64,000 nucleotides of DNA from the NCBI GenBank assembly GCA_011033025.1, contig WFMF01000472.1, positions 62,001 to 126,000 of the forward strand, read 5' to 3'. The stretch comes from Beroe forskalii. Taxonomy: Eukaryota > Ctenophora > Nuda > Beroida > Beroidae. Positions 49,201 to 61,200 of this stretch are shown piece after piece (position 1 is the first letter of the stretch; each line of letters starts with the position of its first letter). The notes beneath the pieces were generated by a model. That model did not search any database and was not told the origin of the DNA. It saw only the letters and a list, made by a program, of their open reading frames with translations. A program made the position numbers and the translations under genes.

Positions 49201-52200
49201 CCGATTATTAAAAGATTATTACATCGAAGGTACATCTCTGATAAAATAGTACAATGTAGGGAATATTTTAGGGTCTGGTCTCCATGAACTTCAATGATTT
49301 TCTTGAGATAGGAAAATGGACTAAGCACAACATAACTTGATGCAATGTATCACTCTGTGACGCCATCATTAACATCAGAATCTGGGGTGTCTCCAAGCCT
49401 CATATCTTCATCTGAACTTTAAAGTTGTCTGAGCAAATCCTCATCACTATCTTCATTAACCTATGTTTTATCTTGCTTGGTACAAATCTCGTCAGGCTCA
49501 CTGTCGACAGGAGAATCCTATGAATTAGGTACGCGTAAATACTGTTAAAATGGGATAGTATCCTTCTCTTATATTCAAATAATTGATTAGAATTTAAAAC
49601 ATTGTTATTTAGTTTGTAACTGTTAAAAGGTACAGTAATCATATAATATATATTGTGTTACAGTTAGATTTAACCTCGGTGTATCGAACCTGTAATGGAA
49701 CAAGTCTTTTCTGGGAATCATTACAGGGAGTTACATGATCATTTTCATTGATGTTATCAGCAGTACTGAACTTGGAGGTACTAGGCCCTGGGCGTGGACC
49801 AAACATTGAATTCAAAAGAAGAATTTGACAGCACAGAACATTATAGATAATAAAATTTTCAATTGGAATTTACATTAATTTTGATAAAGTAAAATTGGAA
49901 GTAATATATGAAATAAGCAGTCAAGTATGCTAAATATTACCTGAAGTGTTCTTTGGCAACCCACAACCATAGCACATAACTCTCTTCGCAAAATTGTTTA
50001 TTGAACAGTTCAAACAGTGCCAGTCACCATGAAGCTTGATGAGAGAAACACCTTTTGATTTAGGTGCACCACAGTTTGGGCACTTTTCATTCACTGTATA
50101 CTGCTCTTTTTTACACATGCCACATTTCCATCTTGTGCATTTAAATGCTTTGGGCATGGTATAAAGCTAGAAAAGTTGACATGTTTTAGATCCCAAATTG
50201 TGAAAAAATGTCATGATGTCTAATACTTTAATATGCTGTTTTCATCATCAAAAGACAAAGCCCAAATTTCAAGACAAACTTGAATTATATAATATTTTCA
50301 AATCATCACTTACACAAAAAATACAATAAGCAGTCAAACAAATACCTATATTAATGTTAAAAAGCCTCATTAAATTATTTTGATGTATTGATTTGATATG
50401 GTTTCTTCTGAATTTGCAAAAATATTTCTGGGGAAATAATAAATTTAAAGGCCATTTAAGGCCATTTAGGGCCATGTTTTCTAGGGCCATTTTGGGATTT
50501 TGGATATGTTGATGGCCTAAAATGGCGTTGGCCCCCCCCCCTATAATCAGCCATTATCCAATTCATTTCCAATTCAATTTTAAGTACTTTTATTGAAGAA
50601 TAATTCAAAAATTTCGTTGCTGTCTTGAGTATACAGTTTATCGTCCGGAGTGTATGCATTAATAAGTGCCGAAGACCGAATTAATGCAATTAATGCATAA
50701 ACTTCGGTCGATTTAACCATGAGCATAACGCTTAGATTTATTGTTCTCATTCTGTGAGCTCAAGCGTTTCATTTCAAGTTTGAGAATTATATTGTTTGTT
50801 TTGTTACATTGCCATAGCTAAAATGAAATTATATTTTTCAAACAAAACTATCTTTTTAGGAAAGGCCCTACCACCCAAAAACATTAATATCTGATATTAA
50901 ACACAACCGCCAGACAAACCTTTGGAGTGAAGTCTTAAGTGTAGGTATCTAGTATACATTGAATACACTATTACAGAATAAAAAGTAATTGTACTTTACT
51001 CCCACCCTAATCACAATATATCTTTTAATTTTTGCATTTCTATCGATTGATAAAATAACAAATTATATACAGTTACGCCTGGATTCCTTTAATTGTTGTA
51101 TAAATACTACAAATACTAGCTTTCAAATTAACAGGATGAAAGAAATATCAATTGACAATAATATTATCTGTACTACTATCATCCTGTCCATCATTCACTA
51201 ATTAAACCCCAACATTGTCATTATATCATACCTACTCCGCAGAGACAGCTGATGGCATCAGAGCCCCTGAGTCAGAACAGCAGCAGCAGCAGCTGTATTT
51301 GATCCAGTGTATACACATACACACAGTTCACACTCCTTCAGCACATACTTTGTTCATTGTCATGGTATATGGTTATGCTATGTGAAGTTACCATGTGACC
51401 ACATTGTAATATAACTCAGATGAAGTAGTATCGTGACAATGTGCCACTCTCTCTCACATATAAAGTAGCTACTAGAACTTTGAATTGACATATATCATTA
51501 TGTGAGTGTGATGGAGTATGATAATATGTGTACATATAGAGATATAACAGTGCCTATCATTCATGGTTCATGGAAGGTATTAAGTTGCTCTGAGATTTAT
51601 GGCTTTGCAGGTGCCATTCATTGTTTCTCTACTTTCATCTTTTCATGATAAATGATATGAAATATTATCCGTAAATATTATCTATAAAATTTGATAGCTC
51701 TCCCTCTAGTTTGAAGGTTAATTAACGTAATGCTGTAGTGGCGCTATTACAGTCAAGGAAAGTAGAGAAAGTTGACTAAAAATGAGAACTGAGGAGAGCC
51801 TTATAATCAATGTGCTGCAGTTTAAATTAATCATGATATAAATGAAACTTCGTAATTACTGACATGTAACTCCTCAGGTGCAACTCAGGAATGGAAAAGA
51901 TGATTTGGATTTGGTATCCCGAGTTACAGATGCTTTGTCGCTTAGGGACTCGGTGGATACCCTCATAGCTGATTTGTCAGGTGAGTACTTTATAGCATCA
52001 TGAAATTGTAACTTCCCTGAAATAAGAGACCAGATTAGACCAGAGAGCTAGATTAGGCAACGAAAAGAACCTTTTACGGTTCTTTTTCACCAAAGATCTG
52101 CATTCCTCACCAATTGCTGATTCCTCACCAATTGCTGCATTCCTCACCAATTGCTGCATTCCTCACCAATTGCTGCGTTCCTCACCAATTGCTGCATTCC

Positions 52201-55200
52201 TCACCAATTGCTGCATTCCTCACCAATTGCTGCGTTCCTCGCCAATTGCTGCGTTCCTCACCAAATGCTCCGCAGGAGGAGAAAGAAGACGCCTGTCCGT
52301 TGCAACAGAACTCCTATCAGAACCGACCTTCCTTCTTTGCGATGAGATAACAACTGGTCTGGACATGTATCAAGCTCTGCAGTTAGTGAGGTGCTTGAAG
52401 GGACTAACTAGTACTGGAGTGGTGTGTACAATTCATCAGCCTCCAACACAGGTAAAGGTCAAAATGCCATCTTACATAATATCGGTATTTAGCCCAGGAA
52501 TTATGAGCTAGAATTAACAAGTTGGTAGATATTTCATCCACAAACCCTAACCCAAACCCAGTAACCATGATGTGTCCAAAGTTCCGCCATCCACTCGAAA
52601 ATCAATAATTTTATTCGCACATACCTCCAACCCCACCTAGCCGAACTCACCTGGGAACGTCACTCACACTCGCACCTCAAATTCAAAGAAAATGCATGAT
52701 GTCATGGTTTAATACTGTATGACAACAAACAGCATACGCCTCAATGCCAACTATAACTGGTTATATAGTTATATGTAGGTACCACTGCACAGTACACATG
52801 GACCGTCAGTGTGATGTTGTGATTTGCCTCTTTTTGGATGAGAACAGCAAGTTGTAATTTAAAATAATAGCATACCGTGGAGAGGGTGGTCCAGTAGAGC
52901 GCAAAATGTTATTAAACGTTTTGATTTAAAGCTATATTTCTAACAAAATTATGGTTGACATATTAAAGATTCAGACATATAAGGCAGCCGTATTCGAAAT
53001 AATTCAGATCTTGAAACGATGTTACGCAATATCATGCATGCTGCGAGAAGATGAGACAATACCAGCCTGAGTAGAGCCTGTACTCAGGCTTTATAGAATT
53101 TTTTCCAAACCCGTCCAAAACCTGTCTTTGAATTATCAAATAGTCCGTCGCAGCCCGTTCAGAGCCTGCCAATAAAAAGTGGACGGGATAACGCCGGTCA
53201 GAGGGCCTAATATAATACAGCAAACCTTCCCCAAAGGTTTTCTCCCTCTTCACCCGAGCGATGTTCATGGTGGGAGGGAGCATCAAGGCGGAGGGGACCA
53301 CCCACCAGATCCTAGAGCAGTTCGAGGGACTGGGATACCCCTGTCCAGCTGATAACAACCCCGCAGACTTCGTTATACGGGTCCTGAGTTCCGGCTCCTG
53401 CACTGAGGTTGGAATGTACCCATTTTCATTATTTACTTATTTGTGTGGGCAGTGGGCAGGGAGAATCTGAGAATTAATTTGTAAACTTTCAGATTTCAGG
53501 CGCAATTTCTTTTAGAATGCATATCTTATCACGAATGAGCAATAACTGGCGAACCAGGTCTTTGAACTCAGACCACTCCTGCCTTAACATCATGATCCAT
53601 CAAGCCATGAATAAATGTATAGGTTATGCTTCTCACACCTTCATACACGTGTGACTTGGTTAGATGGTTACACTCAAAAATCAATATTTCATGAGCTTGT
53701 ACTGCAGTACATGCCCTCCAAGATGCTTCGTATGATACCTGGCGGCACTGCTAGTCAACAAAAAGTAATAATAAAAGTAATATCTTGTAATAATGAAATG
53801 TGCACGTCAAAAAAACGTGCTTTTACGGCTAATGGGGGCTGGGGAAGCTGAGGGAGGCGTCAGAATTTCATGAGTTCCTGCTATTTATAACCGTGGACCA
53901 TACCATCCTTTGAGATGGAATAACTGTGGACCATACCATTCTTTGAGGTGAAATAAGACAGGTTGCACTATGTAACGGAGGCACAAAAGCGTAGGTACTT
54001 ATAAAATAATCTTACCTGAGATTAGATGATTTATGGGATGTGACACAGCGTATTGTATGTGTGTGCAATGATCGGTAATGATATGAAATATCCTGTAAGA
54101 GTGTAGGGTTGACAGGTTCTCAAAGATCGAAAGTACTTCGAGCTTCAGTGAAATATTCATTAGGAGTACTTCTATAGGGAATGTGAGGAATTATCATAAA
54201 AGTATTGCTTTTGTAAATGGTTAAATCAATCTGACAGCATAGTGTAGAGTGGGTTATTGGAGACATATACCTATGGAGACAAATTTACAATCTTAGAGAC
54301 AAATAACTCGAGGTGAAATTTATGAGAATTTCTGTGGCATTTATTCTTGCAAAATATTATATATACTGTACATTGACTATTGATTCAAAAGTCACCATCC
54401 TGAACTTGGTACGAATCCCTCAGCGAACGTACAAGCAGTTCCTGGACAATGTTGAGCAGATGTACAGACAATCGCGGAGCAAGTACATTTCAGATTTTGT
54501 GATAGAGGTAGGATGGGAAATGTACATTGTACATATTATGTATCGTAAGGTAAATTATAGTTTCAGGCAGGAAGAAAGAAATGGGGCATATTCATCCAAA
54601 TATGGATAAGCTTTTAGTTGTTATCTCGTCGTTGGTTATCTTGCTAACTTGTTTTAATAATGTTTTTCTAGGAATAAAGTAGATACATAACGACCAGTTT
54701 CTTTCTAGCAGCACGATAACATAATGCTCCAAGGATTGTCATGAATTACAAAACAGGTACGACATTTCCTATGAACAACAAGTCTGTCAATATTCCGTTG
54801 TTTCAGGTGCAAAGTAAAACAATGAACAGAGCTGTTACTGCTTCTAGAGAAAGACCATTGTCCTTTGCCGATGAGTGGTGGCTGTTGTTAAAGAGAACTG
54901 CAACATATACTGCCAGGTTTGCCACATAACACCTGTAAAGTTTGAATTGGCAGCAGCTGCTATAACTGAACTTTCAGATAAAAAGGTTCAAACTTAGGGC
55001 TCATTGTTTTGTTACGTTTGAATATAGGAATAATGTTCAACTATATAAAGACAAAATATAAGCTAATTGCAAAATGTTTCCTTTGAGACCATGGTATGCT
55101 ACATAATATTATAAACGTTTCTGTTGAGAAAGTGAGTCCAGAGAGCGTCTATGTGATACGATAACTAGCATGTTGGACGTAGGTGATAGGTAATCAACAA

Positions 55201-58200
55201 TCAGAAAAGCTATGCCTTAATAAAACAAATTTATGTCGCATATTCGAAGAAATATAAAAATATAAAGACCATTTTCATACGCAATGATTTCTCGTAACTA
55301 CTATCAGCACTGGAAAATCACCTCTTTGACCTTAATCCACCATATCCCCAGAGAGTCAAGGTATACTCAATCCACCCAACCCGCAGAGACAAGGTTTACT
55401 CAATCCACCCCACCCGCAGAGACAAGGCATATTCATTCCACCCTACCCCCAGAGACAAGGTATACTCAATCCACCCCACCCGCAGAAACAAGGTTTACTC
55501 AATCCACCCCACCCTCAGAGACAAGGTATACCGGAGAGTACGGGTGGTCCAGGTAGTCTTCATATCGGTGGTTCTGGGTCTGCTGTACTTAAACACCGCC
55601 CCAGATAACGTACAGAACATCACCGGGAGTCTCTTCTTCTTCCTCATCAACTTGTCCCTGTCAGGGATGTTTGCTACCCTGCAGACCTTCCCTAACGAGC
55701 TCCCGGTCTTCAGGTTAGTGTACTATCTTAAGTAAGGGAGAATTGTCTAAAACTATAGCAGTATAAAATAGAGCTAGATAAAAGGAGTAGAACTTATACT
55801 CTATTTATTCAGCCGTGTGTTGTTTAGTACACTATTTGGCTCGAGGCGTCAGCCAAGTGTACTAAGTGCAACAGTTTCACTTCTGTGGCGTTGGATTTAT
55901 GTGTAATTGCACGGGAGGAATATGCACGGGAGTGGTACAATAATAGTAATACAGAGTGATGACTCTACAACTTAAAATTTAACATTCAAAATACGCGTCC
56001 ACATTTTAAAGTTTGGTTGAACGTATCTGACATGAACCAGACATGAATGCTGTTCAATAGATTTTAAACTCAGGAGGGAGAACAAGAACAAGGTGGTCCG
56101 TGTCGGCACCTACTTCCTAGCTAAAACCCTGGCTGAATTTCCCTTCTACCTGGTCTACCCAACTATCTACGTCACCATAGCCTACTTTCTGGTGGGATAT
56201 GGAAACTCAGCTGTAAGTATTCTTCAGTTGAACTTGTTGGAATCTTGTGATCCGATAAGTAATAAGGGCCTCACGGCTCACGCATATTACAAAATAGGTA
56301 CTTATGAAAATGGGCTGGCTCAGAGCTCCTTGCCGTATGTTCACCTTGTATATAACGTAATATGAGGTCGATGACAGTCCACACACTCACAAGTCTCTAA
56401 GCTTCGTCCCTGCCTACGTCAAGTTATATCATTATCATAATATTATCGAGGTAATGGATTGTCGGTATTGTAACCCTCCCCAGTGCGGTAGTACATTTTA
56501 AGAGTAAATAGCGACTTTATCATCACCACTCCGGGAAAGGCTTTTAGCACGATCATCATCAAATGCTATTATACTATTTTAGGTGTTCCTTCGTAAGTTC
56601 ACTCGTGGCACTCCGTTCTCAAAATATTTCAATTATCATTAGCAATTTTCGCTACAAACAATAGAGTATGCCACAAGTTATATCTAGCTCCAATATCCCT
56701 ACAGACCCTAAAAATAGTAATCATTTTGAAGTACTTACTACAATAAACTAATAAATCGGTTGGAAATCCGGAATAGTATGAAGGTACTAAGATGTAGATC
56801 ACAGAATCAGTTGTCCGAATTGTCTAAGTGTCTACTACAATTCACGTATTATGAGGCATATAATAGAATCATGTCTGGTACCCTACTCTTTCAGAGCCAG
56901 TTCTTCGTGTTTTGGTTCGTCATGCTTCTCGTGTATCACACCTCCCTCTCTGTCGGCTACCTCATATCCTCCGGAACTCCCACGCCCGAGTTGGCGAATG
57001 CTATCGGCCTTCCCGTTGGTGTGATTTTCTTCCTTTTTGCAGGTAACCCTGTCCCAGTATCCTATTAATGTTATCGCCCTTCATTACAATTTGGGCGAAC
57101 TGAGTGGCTAATCACTTCAGATAATTAACTCAGTTGATAATTGAGAATGAGGAAATTAGTAGACTATAGTGACTTCACTGACCAATAACTTGTGCTAATC
57201 AATTACTCAACCAATCAAATGACCAGGGTATTTCATCACGGTTCCTACGATACCCAAGATTCTACGATGGTTCTCCTATCTCTCCTACATGTACTTTGGA
57301 TACCAGGGCATTATGACGAACCAGCTCCAGGGTGTGGTTTTCAGCAATTGTACAGAGAATTGTTCGAAATGGACTTCTGGCGACCAGGTGACCTATTAAA
57401 AACAATGTTTTTTTGTTGTAGGCTTTTCGAGTCGACTTTTTCGATTGCACTTTCCATTCTCTTCTCTATATAAGAATACAAAGTGAAACTATTAGTATGC
57501 ATACCCAATTGTCGGTAAGTGGGTATTTGTTGATTGACTTCAGACCATATAATAATAATAATTCATAATCAATGGAGCGAGTGTTTTACAGTAAATCTGT
57601 ATATTAACTTATTGAGGGGAGCTTGGCCAGTTTAGAATCATAGCTTCATACTATTTTTTATTGAAACTGTTAGAAATGAGTTGCATCAATCAGTCATGTG
57701 AAGTGGAAGGAGAGGCTTGCAAATTCAATGCATGTTGGTGTATCATTTAATGCAACTATCAATTTGTAATTTATAAAGCTTCAAAATAGTTTCATAATTT
57801 GAAAATGAATGTCAGCTCATGATTCTATATATTATCTTAGTTCAGTACTATCTATTGTTAAAGGCCAACTGATCATTACAAAAAATTTTGAGATAATTAT
57901 GCCAAACCACGCCCGACACTATATTAATAACATGTATCAAAGTCCGGGCATTATATATTGTACACAGCGCTCAGTAAAGGAAGCTGAAATATCACTGCTT
58001 ACGTATGATGTGGGAATCGATGGGATATCACAATACAAACTACTGTAAAAGGGCCGCATTCCAGAGCCTGTAGCTGGTGCATGTTAAGTCGTAATTAATT
58101 TCTGATGACGCGATGCGGTAATTCAACTTTATCCAAACAAATTTTCGGATCAATAAACATAAATATTACGATTTCTAATTACTATCATTTTTCAGTACTT

Positions 58201-61200
58201 AAGCCAACATTTAATAGCTAAATCATTTTTACCTGTAATTTCAAACTATAAATTCCCACCTGCTACGTCACAACATGTTCTTAAATGTGTCATTTTCAGC
58301 AATTCTGTCCAGATATGCAAACTAAAAAATATAGATCTTAATGGTTCATATGAACGATGTTATTCCAAGCATTTGTAGAAAAACTTGAAATGATCAGTTG
58401 GCCTTTAATATCTATCTATCTATGTGATATCTAATAATAATAATAATAATAATAATAAACTATGGTAGCTTAAAGACAGCAACGAAAGAAGTTAAAACTT
58501 AACCCTTTATGCACAGCTGTCTATTAGAGCTGAAAGATTACAAAGAATGTACTTCAAAACTAAGATTACATGCATAGGGCATGTTAATTCATGATATCAT
58601 AGCAGTTAATGGTACCAGAACATTAAAATTAATAATTATAATAAATTAAACTTAAATAGCGGAAACAATGAGTGCTTTGATAGTGCACAAACAGAACATA
58701 AAAACTGAAAAATAATGTCAAATAATTTAAAAATACTGTAAGATAAGTTTTAACTTAACCACTGTCAGAATAACAAAACCTTTATATACAAAAATAAATT
58801 CAAACAATTGTTAGATAATGTTAAAAGCTTGATTAACTAAATAAATATGTTATGAAAATTAAAAATCAAATATTGAAACTTTTCTTGAATAAGAATGTTT
58901 TCAGTCTGTTTTTGAAGATATGAATATCACTGCATTCCTTCAGTTCAGATGAAAGGTTATTCCACAGTTTTGGTGCACATGACATAAATGCTTGATCACC
59001 AATTGATTTGAAAGATGTCTGTTTGAGTGTTGGTGCCCGGCTACCACTGATATTGTTGTATTGAAGCAGTTCAGACAAGTATGATGGAGCAAGACCATTC
59101 AAGCATTTAAACGTTAGAAGGATTATCTTGAACTCTATTCTCTCCTGAACTTTCAGCCAGTGAAGCTCTTGTAGATGATCATGTACAGATTCAGATTTCT
59201 TAAGTCCTAGTAGAATCCTGCATGCACGATTCTGTATCATCTGAAGTTGTTTCATATTGCAAGAGCTTATTCCATAATAGAGAGAGTTGCAATAGTCCAG
59301 GCTTGAGAAAACAAGGGCATGAATAAGAGTTTCAACTTGGTTCTTGGAGAGGTATCGTTTCATGGCTGCTATCTTCCTCATAGTTCTGAAGCAGTTTTTC
59401 TTCAATTTCTTTATTTGAGATCCCATGCTCAGCTGAGTATCCAGTAGAAATCCTAAACTTTTTGCAGTGGACACAAATCGTATACAAGTTGATTGAGTGA
59501 TGAAAGTTCCATGTATCTTAAGTTCAGAGAGCAGTTTGGGTTTACCAAACACAATAATTTCTGTTTTCCCTGCATTTAGTTGTAGATAGTGGCTTTTCAT
59601 CCATTTGTCAATAGCATCAAAACATGAGGGTAGTTCTTTAACAAGGATTTGGTTTTCTTGTTCCTTGATGAATGACCTATAAACCTGATGATCATCAGCA
59701 AAACCGTGGACCAGGAATGTCTGATTCTTGATGGTGTTGTAGATGGATCTAATGTAGATGTTGAAGAGGACTGGGCCTAACACTGAGCCTTGAGGTACTC
59801 CAAATTTGATAATTATTTCCTCAGATTCAAAACCATTAATTTTTACTTTCTGACAGCGTCCACAGATAAAGCTTTTGAACCACTTCAAGGCTATAACGAT
59901 CCAATACAAAATATAAATTATCAATAATTCAATAGCAATCCTAGCGTTTGCCCGTGAAGATTTGTGAAAACAATCAACCTGATACTTATGGATCATCTTG
60001 TATCCAGCAGATTGTATCTACTTATCTATGATATTCATCTACTTGCTTCATGACGTCATTTTGGAATGCGTAAAGTGATTGGATCACCTAGATAGCTACG
60101 GCTTATAGAGGATTACGAAAACCAACAGATAAACGCAGAAATGCACCGCACAACAAACTTTGTTATTTGAGATCACCTATATTATAATTGTCTTTACATG
60201 CATATCTTAGCATTCGTAAACGCATGATATCAATTATGCAAATAACTGATCAACGGATAGTGGGTTAAAATCTATTTTAGATATGTAGATTCATCTTTTT
60301 CAGATGAAGATATTCCAGCAAAAACCGATCAAAATTATTGAATACGCTTCCTATAAATGCATTACAGACACACAGACGCACGAACACTTTGAAATTTTAA
60401 ATATAGATAGATGCTGTAGATTGTTTCAGGCAGTTTTGCAGTTTCAATTCATGAGCTCTGATTGTATGACTTTTCAGGTTTTGAAAGTGTTTGGACTTCA
60501 TGGGAAGAATGTACTGCTAACTGATGTGATGGTTTTACTTCTGTTTCTTTTTGGTTTTCGACTTGCTGCTTACATAACCCTGACAGTGACAGCCAAAAAG
60601 AAAAACTATTGAAGAACTTTCCAAGCTTACTTATAAAAGTTTCGATCTTGTTTTGAACTTGACAATGCTTCTTCTTCTATAACCAAATTCGGGATTGCTA
60701 TGCTGTATGTCATATTTACTTAAATAAAAATGTTAACAAAAATCTTTAAGTTTGATAAGATCATTAATAAGTACGTATTTCATGTGCCACAGAGTTGGAA
60801 AGAGTTTAGAATTCCAATGAGGACAAAAAAATAAGTACCTATGAATTGTTGACTGTAAAGGAGCATGAAAATATATTATGGGAATATGAAAGGTCCTTTT
60901 GCTTAAAAAGGTCCCATTTAAAAGGGGGGTACCATTTAATTTTCTCAGGGTAATATAGGTACATGAAAATGATTTAGATAATGTAAATCGATCTCTGGTA
61001 TTCTGACAGAAATCATTAAATTTGCAGATTTGAATTATAAATTGTTAAGTAATATTATGTACTGTGAAACAATAATTTTTGAGTTTTTTCACAAACCTGC
61101 TTCAAGTTGCTCTCCTTGCTGACCCAGTTGTCTCGAACATATGATATAACCTCATCTGACTTGATGACATCACGACCATTAGAGCAAGCATCAAACACCA

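Larger units (their letters stand above)
47253..50541. mobile_element. 3.3-kb G-run-ended TIR transposon in ABCG intron 3
   Basis: Ends are inverted: a G-run then GCCAACGCCATTTTAGGCCA on the left and the complement on the right, with sub-terminal GGGCCATTT iterations. TATAAT is duplicated at 47247-47252 and 50542-50547. The interior carries a minus-strand zinc-finger exon (50157-49941) and further exon-like minus segments near 49690-49800 (RPGPSTSKFSTADNINENDH) and 47580-47715 (NREKTRSINLLKLKSGQ). An acidic segment at 49380-49500 has stop codons, so the resident gene is decayed. The transposase class is not recognised. Confidence 0.75.

Noticed and set aside
52101..52270. CRISPR-like array
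   Set aside because: Units are contiguous 19-mers without spacers, in a eukaryotic intron.
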